Of a DNA stretch of 11,432 nt, positions 1 through 7,807 are shown one piece after another (the stretch's first letter is position 1; the number at the start of each line of letters is the position of its first letter). A program made the position numbers and the translations under genes. Below the pieces are notes generated by a model that was not told where the DNA came from, ran no database searches, and was given only the letters and a program-made list of their open reading frames with translations. This DNA comes from Eubacterium sp. (GTDB lineage: Bacteria; Bacillota_A; Clostridia; Lachnospirales; Lachnospiraceae), in assembly GCA_024687845.1 (NCBI GenBank), contig JAILEL010000461.1, forward strand, positions 1 through 11,432. The letters are read 5' to 3'.

Positions 1-155
1 GTTCTGTATCAGCGGCTCTTTTTGCCGAAATCGTTGTATTTCATCTGCCCCTAAGGCCACTGACGGTATATATTCTTTTGGCAGCGCTTAGTGGTGCCAT
101 CGCAGGATATCTGGCAGGAGCGGTTATTCATCTGATTGTTAGCAGAAATGATTAG
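1..155 (+). CDS. C-terminal end of an unidentified integral membrane protein (5' partial)
   Basis: An open frame whose first full codon is at position 3 runs to a TAG at 153-155 and enters from the left edge. It gives 50 residues that are strongly hydrophobic, with an amphipathic or membrane stretch (residues about 4-15), a short polar turn (HLPLRPL), and a clear glycine/alanine-rich membrane helix (about residues 22-46, TVYILLAALSGAIAGYLAGA and onward), ending in the polar tail SRND. The other two forward frames hit stops within 100 bases. I do not recognise the family. It is followed by a terminator, so it belongs to a separate upstream transcription unit and says nothing firm about the sugar genes to its right. 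Confidence 0.6.
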   Translation, partial: SVSAALFAEIVVFHLPLRPLTVYILLAALSGAIAGYLAGAVIHLIVSRND

Positions 156-175
156 TAGAAAACTTATGTACCTAA

Positions 176-236
176 ATCCTATCTATTTGTGACTATTGAA
201 AGGGTTACATTTAGGTAGGATATTTTTTTATTTTTT
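176..236 (+). terminator. Rho-independent terminator of the upstream unit
   Basis: ATCCTATC at 176-183 pairs with GGTAGGAT at 214-221 (8 bp, one G-U), and the right arm is followed at once by a T run at 223-229 and a second T run at 231-236. It sits 20 bases after the stop of the upstream membrane-protein gene. A competing pairing of TACCTAAAT (169-177) with ATTTAGGTA (209-217) uses overlapping arms, so the exact fold is uncertain. Confidence 0.65.
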
Positions 237-244
237 AAAAAATG

Positions 245-315
245 CTATATGTATCGAAAAAATGTGATATATCTTTATTTTGCCAATATTGGTATCTTTA
301 CCTCGTAACTTACGA
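245..315 (+). promoter_or_regulatory. Probable activator-dependent promoter region of malQ-glgP, with elements shared with the transporter promoter
   Basis: TATATGTATCGAAAAAATG starting at 245 is nearly identical to a block upstream of the transporter operon (TATATATATCGAAAAAAGG). The TCGAAAAAA core begins at 253, and a -10-like TATCTT lies 40 bases later at 293-298; in the transporter region the core-to-TATAAT distance is 39. No -35 hexamer resembling TTGACA lies at the right distance, which suits an activated promoter. A second element, TCGTAACTTACGA at 303-315 (an inverted repeat TCGTA-N3-TACGA), has a related counterpart TCGAAAAGCTCGA just after the other -10. Binding by the neighbouring AraC-type regulator is an inference. 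Confidence 0.5.
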
Positions 316-353
316 AACATAATTAAATGCTAAGAAAAGTGAGGTAAATAGTA

Positions 354-3300
354 TTGGCAGAGAAAATCAAATTAGAAAACAATGTGCAGATTAATTCAGA
401 CTATACTGGATATGACAGAGGTGCTGGTGTGCTTATGTCCATCTCAAGTCTTCCTTCTAATTATGGAATTGGGACCATAGGAGATGCTGCATATAGATTT
501 ATAGATAAACTCGCAGAGACAGGCTTCAGCTACTGGCAGGTTCTCCCTATAGGACCAACAAGTCTAGGAGACAGTCCTTATCAGTCATTTTCAGTTTTTG
601 CGGGTAATCCATATTTTATAGATCTGGATATTCTTATATCAGAAGGTCTGCTTGAAAGATCTGATGTGGAAAATATCATCTGGTCTGATGTGCCAGAAAG
701 AGTATCCTACGAAAAGCTCTGGGCATACAGATACGAAGTACTTCGTAAGGCATATAATAAGGCAGTTATGTATGAGATAACTTCGAGCAGTGAATACATC
801 GGATTTAAGAAGGAAAATGCATTCTGGCTTGATGATTATTCATTATATATGGCATGTAAGAATCATTTTGAAAATGTTGAATGGCTTCAGTGGGAAGAGA
901 GTATAAGATTCAGAAATCCTGTTGCGATGAAGGCGTATAGAGATAAATTCTCTAAAGAGGTGGAATTCTGGAGCTTCCTTCAGTACGAATTCTATAAGCA
1001 GTGGGAAGAAATGAAGCTTTATGCTGAGCAGAGACATATAAGTATCATAGGAGATATTCCCATATATGCAGCTCTTGATAGTTCCGATGTCTGGGCAAAC
1101 AAGGACCTTTTCCAGCTGGATGAAACCGGACATCCCATCGATGTTGCAGGATGTCCTCCTGATTATTTTTCACCAGATGGTCAGAAATGGGGTAACCCAC
1201 TCTATAACTGGACCAAGATAGAAGAACTTGGGTTCGACTGGTGGAAGAAGAGAATAGAGGTAGGAGCAAAGCTTTTTGATGTCATCAGAATAGATCATTT
1301 TATCGGCTTTGTAAGATATTACACGGTTCCTGCTTCCGGAATGCCTAAGGATGGCTGCTACAAGAAGGGGCCAGGAATGAAACTGATAAAGGCGATGGAT
1401 GAAGCAAGAGGCAGATCAAGAATTATAGCAGAAGATCTTGGCGATACAAATAAGGAAGTGGATGATACTCTTCTTGAATCAGGATATGCTGGAATGAAAC
1501 TCATAGAATTTGCTTTTGATTCTGGTCCATCTAACAGACATCTGCCACATAATATTACAAGAAATAATGTTGTATATGGCGGAACTCATGATAATGAAAC
1601 ACTTCTTGGCTTCTGCAGAAATATGAGTGAAAAGGATTTCAGATTTGCACTGGATTATACAGGGGCAAAGGATGTGGACAGCTTGATGGATGCATTGTAC
1701 AGATTAGCATTTAACAGCGTCGCAGATACAGTAATATTCCAGATGCAGGATCTTCTGGCCCTGGATAATGATGCAAGAATGAATAAGCCGGCTACCATTG
1801 GAAATAACTGGAGATGGCGAATGACTGAAGGACAGTATAGCCAGGAGATTACAGATAAATTCTCAAAACTGGTGAGGACTTCAGGGAGAGGTATCAAAGA
1901 AAGATGTGTTCTGGAAGAATATATTAATGAAAAAACTTCCGAAAAAGTTAAGCTTTCTGAACTTTCAAATGAAGAAATATATATGCACATCCTGGGACTT
2001 TGTCAGCAGATGGCTGATAAAAGGATTTTGAGCCATAACAGACAGAGTGGAAAGAAGAAATTGTATTATATATCTGCAGAATTCCTAATCGGTAAGCTCA
2101 TGGGTAATAATCTTATCAATCTTGGAATCTATGATGAAGTATCCTCAGAGTTGAAAGAAGCTGGAAAATCACTTGCAGAGATTGAGGAACTGGAGACAGA
2201 GCCATCTCTGGGAAATGGTGGACTGGGACGCCTTGCAGCCTGCTTCCTGGATTCGATTGCGACACTTGGTTTAAATGGTGACGGAATAGGACTTAACTAC
2301 CATCTTGGATTGTTCAAACAGATATTTAAGGATAATCTTCAGAATGAAAACGCAAATCCATGGATTGATAGTAAGAGTTTCCTTGTAAAGAGAGAAAACA
2401 GATACAAAGTTCAGTTTGGAGATTTCGATGTAGAATCAACACTTTATGACATTTCTGTTACAGGCTACAACAATATTACGAATAAGCTTCATCTTTTTGA
2501 TCTGGACAGTGTAGATGATACAATTGTAAAAAATGGTATCAGCTTTGATAAGACTCATGTTAAGAAGAATTTTACATTATTCCTTTATCCTGATGACAGC
2601 GATGTAGAAGGGAATCTTCTTCGCATCTATCAGCAGTATTTTATGGTAAGCAATGCAGCACAGTTTATCTTAGAAGAAGCAGTATCTCGTGGAAGTAGTC
2701 TCTATGATCTTGGTGACTATGTAGCTATTCAGATAAATGATACACATCCATCTATGGTAATTCCGGAACTTATAAGACTTCTGGCTGAAAAAGGAATAGA
2801 TATGAGTGAGGGTGCTGAGATTGTAACGAAGGTCTGTGCATATACAAATCATACAATCCTGTCAGAAGCACTTGAAAAATGGCCTGTATCATATATTGAA
2901 AAGGTTGCTCCTCAGATTGTACCTATCATTAAATTCCTAGATAAAAGGATTAAGGAAAAATATAGTGATGAATCTGTTTACATTATCGATAAGAATGACA
3001 GAGTTCATATGGCTCATATGGATATTCACTATGGCAGCAGCGTAAATGGAGTTGCTTATCTGCATACTGAAATTCTGAAAAACAGTGAGCTAAGCAATTT
3101 CTATAAGCTTTATCCTGAGAAGTTTAACAATAAAACAAATGGTATTACATTTAGAAGATGGCTGCTTCATGCTAATCATGAACTTGCCGGTTATATCGAA
3201 GAAAAGATCGGAAATGAATACAGGAAGGATGCTACACGGCTGGAGGAACTGCTCAGATATGAAAATGATATGACCGTACTTGGTGACCTCCTGGATATAA

Positions 3301-4175
3301 AGAGAAATAACAAGAAGCAGCTGGCAGATTATATCCTTGAAAAAGAAGGAGTACAGATCAATCCTGATTCAATATTTGACATTCAGGTTAAAAGACTTCA
3401 TGAATATAAGAGACAGCAGCTGAATGTACTTTATGGAATCCATAAATATCTGGAGATAAAGAGAGGAATCCTTCCACCAACACCAATCACAATGATCTTC
3501 GGTGCTAAGGCTGCCCCAGCTTATACAATAGCCAAGGATATTATTCATTTAATATTATGTATGCAGGAGCTTACAACAAAAGATTCAGAGGTGAGTCCAT
3601 ATCTTAAGATAATAATGCTGGAAAACTATAATGTTACATATGCTGAAAAGGTTATTCCAGCTTCAGACATTTCTGAACAGATATCACTTGCTTCAAAGGA
3701 AGCTTCAGGCACAGGTAATATGAAGTTCATGCTGAACGGAGCGGTTACACTTGGAACAATGGATGGAGCAAACGTTGAGATAAGAGATCTTGTTGGAGAT
3801 GAAAACATTTATATCTTTGGAGAAGACAGCGACACAGTAATCGAGAGATATAAGAGAGGAGATTATTCTTCTCGCAGATACTATGAGAACGATGAGATTC
3901 TGAAGGAAGCAGTAGATTTTATAATTAGCGAAGAGATGATGGAGATTGGAAATGAGACTAATCTTACAAGACTCTATAATGAGCTTCTGAACAAAGACTG
4001 GTTCATGACATTCCCTGATTTCCAGGATTATCTTGCAGTAAAGGATAAAGCCATAAGAGACTACGACAATCGATATCTATTTGCAAGAAAGATGCTGATA
4101 AATATAGCCAAGTCAGGCTTCTTCTCATCCGACAGAACCATTTATGAATACAATAGAGATATATGGAAACTATAA
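354..4175 (+). CDS. malQ-glgP: Fused 4-alpha-glucanotransferase / alpha-glucan (glycogen/maltodextrin) phosphorylase
   Basis: A single uninterrupted 1273-residue frame carries two enzymes, both expected to act on alpha-1,4-glucans in the cytoplasm. Residues about 23-512 are a full-length GH77 amylomaltase: it opens [19 protein letters not shown], has the nucleophile in RIDHF (D314), the acid/base in AEDLG (E360) and the third carboxylate in GTHDNET (D413), and ends near NNWRWRM. After a linker of about 25 residues, residues about 537-1273 form a GT35 phosphorylase of the short bacterial type: [68 protein letters not shown], and the pyridoxal-phosphate lysine in GTGNMKF (K1124). Both catalytic sets look intact. 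MalQ would transfer glucan segments between maltodextrins; the phosphorylase would release glucose-1-phosphate. The start is TTG at 354, supported by GTGAGG 9-10 bases upstream, and adds a 22-residue polar tail before the usual MalQ start. No clear terminator follows, so read-through into the two-component genes is possible. Confidence 0.93.
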   Translation: MAEKIKLENNVQINSDYTGYDRGAGVLMSISSLPSNYGIGTIGDAAYRFIDKLAETGFSYWQVLPIGPTSLGDSPYQSFSVFAGNPYFIDLDILISEGLLERSDVENIIWSDVPERVSYEKLWAYRYEVLRKAYNKAVMYEITSSSEYIGFKKENAFWLDDYSLYMACKNHFENVEWLQWEESIRFRNPVAMKAYRDKFSKEVEFWSFLQYEFYKQWEEMKLYAEQRHISIIGDIPIYAALDSSDVWANKDLFQLDETGHPIDVAGCPPDYFSPDGQKWGNPLYNWTKIEELGFDWWKKRIEVGAKLFDVIRIDHFIGFVRYYTVPASGMPKDGCYKKGPGMKLIKAMDEARGRSRIIAEDLGDTNKEVDDTLLESGYAGMKLIEFAFDSGPSNRHLPHNITRNNVVYGGTHDNETLLGFCRNMSEKDFRFALDYTGAKDVDSLMDALYRLAFNSVADTVIFQMQDLLALDNDARMNKPATIGNNWRWRMTEGQYSQEITDKFSKLVRTSGRGIKERCVLEEYINEKTSEKVKLSELSNEEIYMHILGLCQQMADKRILSHNRQSGKKKLYYISAEFLIGKLMGNNLINLGIYDEVSSELKEAGKSLAEIEELETEPSLGNGGLGRLAACFLDSIATLGLNGDGIGLNYHLGLFKQIFKDNLQNENANPWIDSKSFLVKRENRYKVQFGDFDVESTLYDISVTGYNNITNKLHLFDLDSVDDTIVKNGISFDKTHVKKNFTLFLYPDDSDVEGNLLRIYQQYFMVSNAAQFILEEAVSRGSSLYDLGDYVAIQINDTHPSMVIPELIRLLAEKGIDMSEGAEIVTKVCAYTNHTILSEALEKWPVSYIEKVAPQIVPIIKFLDKRIKEKYSDESVYIIDKNDRVHMAHMDIHYGSSVNGVAYLHTEILKNSELSNFYKLYPEKFNNKTNGITFRRWLLHANHELAGYIEEKIGNEYRKDATRLEELLRYENDMTVLGDLLDIKRNNKKQLADYILEKEGVQINPDSIFDIQVKRLHEYKRQQLNVLYGIHKYLEIKRGILPPTPITMIFGAKAAPAYTIAKDIIHLILCMQELTTKDSEVSPYLKIIMLENYNVTYAEKVIPASDISEQISLASKEASGTGNMKFMLNGAVTLGTMDGANVEIRDLVGDENIYIFGEDSDTVIERYKRGDYSSRRYYENDEILKEAVDFIISEEMMEIGNETNLTRLYNELLNKDWFMTFPDFQDYLAVKDKAIRDYDNRYLFARKMLINIAKSGFFSSDRTIYEYNRDIWKL

Positions 4176-4203
4176 AACCTTAGTTTTAAAAATAATTATT
4201 TCT

Positions 4204-4232
4204 TTGACAGATTCAGAGTCTTAATGGATAAT
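4204..4232 (+). promoter_or_regulatory. Near-consensus sigma-A promoter of the two-component system
   Basis: TTGACA at 4204-4209 is a perfect -35, followed by a 17-base spacer and GATAAT at 4227-4232 (5 of 6 to TATAAT). An AT palindrome AAATAATTATTT (4190-4201) lies directly upstream and could act as an UP-like element. Transcription would begin near 4239, leaving a leader of about 40 bases. The regulator gene then has AGAGGA at 4267-4272, five bases before its ATG. The match suggests basal, activator-independent expression, unlike the two putative target promoters. Confidence 0.7.
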
Positions 4233-4277
4233 AAAAGAAAAGCATGTCATAAGATTATAATCAGATAGAGGAATCGT

Positions 4278-5810
4278 ATGTATAAATTACTGATTGTAGA
4301 TGATGAACGAATTGAAAGAAATGGAATTAAATATCTGTTAGAGGAAGAGAAGTTCGAGCTTGAAATATATGAGGCTGGAAATGGAAGAGATGCTCTTGAG
4401 TTTCTGAAGAAAAATAAAGTGGATATTCTGCTTACTGATGTGAAGATGCCATTTATTGATGGGATTGAACTGATACGTCAGGCGGCTCCTCTTTTTCCTG
4501 AAATGAAGATAATCATATTCAGTGGATACAGTGAGTTTGAATATGCAAAGTTTGCTATGAAAATGGGTGTAGTGGACTATGTACTAAAACCGGTAGATCC
4601 AGAAGAGTTTTCTGCTACCATTAATAAGATCATTGGCGAACTGGATGAAATATGCTTAAAGCAGGAGTATGAGCAGGAAAGCCGGGAATATATTGGAAAG
4701 CATTTCCTATATCGGATGGTTTATGGCAATCTCAGCCAGGAAGAACTTGATAAGTCGAAAAACATACTGGATCCGGATATTCTTGGATTTCATCGGATGA
4801 TGCTTCTTGAAACTGATAAGGAGTTTTTTGTCAGAGTGGGCAATTCCATTGAAGATGAGATAAAGCTGGCTGTGGCTGAACAGTCAAGATATCTCAATCT
4901 TAATTCCCAGCAGTGTGTTATCTTTCTTGAGAATAAGGCTGAGGCAGGCCTTGAGAGAAGTGCTGTACTCAGGGCTACTGCTGACAGACTCATCCATATG
5001 TTGAAAAATACCTATGAGGAAACAGCTTATATTGCAATCAGTGAGTCATTTGAGCCAGATGTGGATACAGTGGCAGAGCATTTTAAAGAGCTGGAAAGCC
5101 TGATGCAGGAAAAGTTCTATACTACTGGAAGATATGTATATGAGCAGCATGATAAGGCTGATGGAGAGGATGTTGCTGAGATAGAAAATGACACTTTGCT
5201 GAAGCAGATCAAGCAGGATGTAAAGATGAAGGATATCCTGAATCTGAGGAAACATTTTGGTGAGTTATCTGAAAAGTATTCCGGGAAAAATAAATATTCG
5301 CAAGTTTACATAAAGTTTGTGTTTTCAAACCTGCTGAAGGAATTCTACGATAATATGCCTGACTCAGATGAGATGCAGCAGAGCAGAGAGATCGAAAGAA
5401 TCTATCTTACGAATACATTTGAAGAGATTAAGGAGATAATGCTGGAGAATGTTGATAAGCTGGAGAATATATTTGGCCGTAATCCTCAGATGGTTCATAG
5501 AGAAATAGAGGTTATAAAGCAGTTTATCTATGATAATTATGATAAGGATCTGTCTGTAAATGACCTGGCTGATAAAGTATATATGGCACCGAGTTATCTT
5601 TCGTTTGTTTTCAAAAATGAGACTGGTCAGAACTTGAGCAAATTCATAAAGGCTTATCGTATGGAGAAGGCTAAGGAGATGCTGGAGACAACTCATAAGA
5701 AGGTTGTCACAATAAGTAATGAAGTGGGATATGAAAATGTTTCTTATTTCTGTCAGAGCTTCAGAGAATATTTTGGAATTAGTCCTCAGAAGTTCAGAGA
5801 TCAGGGGTAG
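4278..5810 (+). CDS. Response regulator, receiver plus AraC-type DNA-binding domain (YesN-like)
   Basis: A 510-residue transcription factor. Residues 1-120 are a receiver domain: acidic pair D8/D9, phosphoacceptor D54 in LLTDVKMP, S82 in IIIFSGYS, and K104 in YVLKP. A long central part (about 120-400) has no motif I recognise, as is usual for YesN-type regulators, and is rich in charged, probably helical segments. The C-terminal 100 residues (about 408-508) are an AraC/XylS double helix-turn-helix domain: the first helix pair includes LSVNDLADKVYMAPSYLSFVF, followed by TGQNLSKFIKAYRMEKAKEML and the family's closing pattern GYENVSYFCQSFREYFGISP. The kinase gene starts three bases after its stop, so the two are translationally coupled partners. 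In this family phosphorylation by a YesM-type kinase activates transcription of adjacent carbohydrate genes. Its likely targets here are the promoters before malQ-glgP and the solute-binding protein, which share an element. Confidence 0.93.
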   Translation: MYKLLIVDDERIERNGIKYLLEEEKFELEIYEAGNGRDALEFLKKNKVDILLTDVKMPFIDGIELIRQAAPLFPEMKIIIFSGYSEFEYAKFAMKMGVVDYVLKPVDPEEFSATINKIIGELDEICLKQEYEQESREYIGKHFLYRMVYGNLSQEELDKSKNILDPDILGFHRMMLLETDKEFFVRVGNSIEDEIKLAVAEQSRYLNLNSQQCVIFLENKAEAGLERSAVLRATADRLIHMLKNTYEETAYIAISESFEPDVDTVAEHFKELESLMQEKFYTTGRYVYEQHDKADGEDVAEIENDTLLKQIKQDVKMKDILNLRKHFGELSEKYSGKNKYSQVYIKFVFSNLLKEFYDNMPDSDEMQQSREIERIYLTNTFEEIKEIMLENVDKLENIFGRNPQMVHREIEVIKQFIYDNYDKDLSVNDLADKVYMAPSYLSFVFKNETGQNLSKFIKAYRMEKAKEMLETTHKKVVTISNEVGYENVSYFCQSFREYFGISPQKFRDQG

Positions 5811-5813
5811 TAC

Positions 5814-7574
5814 ATGGATAGTGTATTGAAAAAGCTTAAAAATATGTCCTTCAGAAAAAAAATGCTGCTCTTTATTCTTGTGATCAGTATAGTTCCGTTA
5901 CTTGTAATGGGCATTTTTTCTTATGGAATCGCAAGACAAAGCCTCGTTGAACGTGAACAAAGAAATATGAGGGACTACATGTCACAGTCTATTCTGGGCA
6001 TGGAAAACAAAATAGATATTTACAACAATCTGTCTGATTATATTGCTTATAATCAGACTATTTCTAATGTTATCGGATATAGATATGACAGTTCAGAATA
6101 TACCAGCTCATTTGAGGTATATAAGGAGTTGAGGGATGTGGTTGACCCTCTTTTATCCGGCGTTAAGTATTTCAATCAGGATATGGATGTGCTTACAATA
6201 TATGTTGATTCGGATATTGTAAAGCACGATAGTACCATTGCTCCTTTAAGTGATGTTGAAAATGCACTCTGGAAGAAAAAAATCAGCGAACGAAAAGATA
6301 GTGATATTTACTGGTTCGTTGAAGAAGACAAGAAGAAGGCTTATCTGGTAAGGAGAATGCCGCTTCTGGAAGATATGGAAAGTGAAGGCTACCTCTATAT
6401 AGAAGTGAAGTATGATTCACTTTTTGAAATGTTTTCCCAGATTGAAAGTAGTAAGTACGGAATTGTGATATATAACGATGAAGGAGAGGAGCTATATTCT
6501 TTTAATTCCTTTAAAAATGAAAAATACATACTCGATTCAAAGGTTCTATATGACAGTATTTCATCTGGAGATTTTTTGAGTCAGAAGAGTTATAAGATTA
6601 AAAACGGTAATCGAAGCTTTACGGTTGTGAAAAAGAAGGCAGAACCTGGTTGGACTGTGGCTATCTATAAACCGTATGCAGTTGTCAATACGTCAATCAG
6701 GTCCATTATCAGTGTTGTAATAATAGTATCGCTTGTATGTATATTATTATCATCTCTGATATCTACTATTATATCAACCAGAGTTGTTGATACTCTCGAA
6801 AAAATGACGGACAATATGAAGGCAGTCGAAGCAGGAGACTATGAGGTCAAGATTCATAGCGATTCTGAGGATGAGATAGGTACTCTCATACGTGGATTTG
6901 GAAATATGGTGGAGAGGATTAATACTCTTATTAACGAAGTTTATAAGGGCAAGCTCTTCCAAAAGGAAGCTGAAATGAAGGCACTTCAGGCACAGATAAA
7001 TCCACATTTTCTATATAATTCCCTGTCTCTGATAAATTGGAAAGCTATTGAAGCGAAGCAGCCTGATATAAGCAGGATTACACTTCTATTGTCCAAGTTC
7101 TACCGTACTTCACTTAATAAAGGAAAAAATATAACATCCATAAAAGATGAGATAAGTAACATCCAGTCCTATATAGATATCCAGCTGATGATGCATGATA
7201 ATGGATTTGATGTTGAATATGATCTGTCACCAGAAATACTAGATTGTTCAATTCCGAATCTTCTTCTGCAGCCTCTTATTGAAAATGCTATTGATCATGG
7301 AATTGATCTGAATACTGATAAAAGAGGTATCATTAAAATATCTGGAATATTGACAGAAGATTCATGTATAAGGCTTACAGTTTCGGATAACGGAGTAGGA
7401 ATGCCGAAAGAGACGGCAGAGCTTATCCTGACTGAAAATAGTAAAGGCTATGGAGTAAAAAATGTAAATGAAAGAATAAAACATTTCTATGGTGAGGAGT
7501 ATGGCATCACAGTGGAAAGCACTGAAGGCGAAGGAACGGATATTATTATTCTCATACCTCTCGTAAGCCTGTAA
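5814..7574 (+). CDS. Sensor histidine kinase, YesM-like (HPK7/LytS-type catalytic part)
   Basis: A 586-residue membrane kinase. A basic N-terminus (KKLKNMSFRKK) precedes membrane helix 1 (about 17-39). An extracellular sensing domain of about 255 residues follows, probably of the Cache type by family analogy, then membrane helix 2 (about 297-320) and a HAMP segment (about 321-375, including DEIGTLIRGFGNMVERI). The phosphoaccepting box is QINPHFLYNSL with H398. The ATP-binding domain shows PLIENAIDHGID (N491), DNGVGMP (D525) and GYGVKNVNERI (about 545). The set is complete, so it should be an active kinase. Translation starts three bases after the regulator stop with AGGGG at 5803-5806 as ribosome binding site. 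It is expected to phosphorylate the upstream AraC-type regulator. The ligand cannot be read from the sequence; a sugar, or sugar-loaded binding protein, fits the context. Confidence 0.93.
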   Translation: MDSVLKKLKNMSFRKKMLLFILVISIVPLLVMGIFSYGIARQSLVEREQRNMRDYMSQSILGMENKIDIYNNLSDYIAYNQTISNVIGYRYDSSEYTSSFEVYKELRDVVDPLLSGVKYFNQDMDVLTIYVDSDIVKHDSTIAPLSDVENALWKKKISERKDSDIYWFVEEDKKKAYLVRRMPLLEDMESEGYLYIEVKYDSLFEMFSQIESSKYGIVIYNDEGEELYSFNSFKNEKYILDSKVLYDSISSGDFLSQKSYKIKNGNRSFTVVKKKAEPGWTVAIYKPYAVVNTSIRSIISVVIIVSLVCILLSSLISTIISTRVVDTLEKMTDNMKAVEAGDYEVKIHSDSEDEIGTLIRGFGNMVERINTLINEVYKGKLFQKEAEMKALQAQINPHFLYNSLSLINWKAIEAKQPDISRITLLLSKFYRTSLNKGKNITSIKDEISNIQSYIDIQLMMHDNGFDVEYDLSPEILDCSIPNLLLQPLIENAIDHGIDLNTDKRGIIKISGILTEDSCIRLTVSDNGVGMPKETAELILTENSKGYGVKNVNERIKHFYGEEYGITVESTEGEGTDIIILIPLVSL

Positions 7575-7577
7575 TAC

Positions 7578-7627
7578 ATCCCTTTTTGGCAGTGATATAA
7601 CAACTGCTCAAAGAGGGATTTTATTTT
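7578..7627 (+). terminator. Rho-independent terminator after the histidine kinase gene
   Basis: ATCCCTTTTTGGCAGT (7578-7593) pairs with ACTGCTCAAAGAGGGAT (7603-7619), with one bulged base and a G-U pair, around a 9-base loop. The T-rich stretch TTTTATTTTT follows. It starts four bases after the kinase stop and separates the two-component operon from the transporter operon. Confidence 0.85.
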
Positions 7628-7670
7628 TGGGGAAAACTTTGTGTATAACTTTTTTATACTTCTTAAATTT

Positions 7671-7745
7671 CTTATATATATCGAAAAAAGGTTATATAGA
7701 AGTAAAGGTTTTTCTTACATATAATAAAACCATCGAAAAGCTCGA
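7671..7745 (+). promoter_or_regulatory. Promoter region of the sugar ABC transporter operon with probable activator sites
   Basis: A perfect -10 TATAAT lies at 7720-7725, but the matching -35 position (about 7697-7702, ATAGAA/TAGAAG) is far from TTGACA, which suggests dependence on an activator. Just upstream, TATATATATCGAAAAAAGG with TATATA after it (core TCGAAAAAA from 7681) matches the block before malQ-glgP at almost the same distance from the -10. Downstream, TCGAAAAGCTCGAAAA (from 7733) is a direct repeat of TCGAAAA in 9-base steps; its first 13 bases resemble the element at 303-315. The leader is about 75 bases and ends with AGGAG at 7796-7800 before the ATG at 7808. Confidence 0.6.
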
Positions 7746-7807
7746 AAATATATTAAGTACACAGTTATAAGAACAGTGTATCGGGTAGAAAGGATAGGAG
7801 ATAGAAA

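Noticed and set aside
245..298. CcpA (cre) catabolite-repression site before malQ-glgP or the transporter
   Set aside because: Neither upstream region contains the GCG-centred cre pattern; the conserved blocks are TCGAAAA-based and unlike cre.
156..353. Riboswitch in the gap before malQ-glgP
   Set aside because: The region is short and AT-rich, and is explained by a terminator and a promoter; no known riboswitch core was recognised.
843..1269. Minus-strand ORFs opposite malQ
   Set aside because: Shadows of the GH77 coding region; no start signals, and the + strand holds conserved catalytic motifs.
4171..4201. Possible terminator after malQ-glgP (AAAAC/GTTTT stem and AAATAATTATTT palindrome)
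   Set aside because: The stem is only 5 bp of mostly A-T pairs and lacks a following T run; the palindrome has no loop. I do not count either as a terminator.
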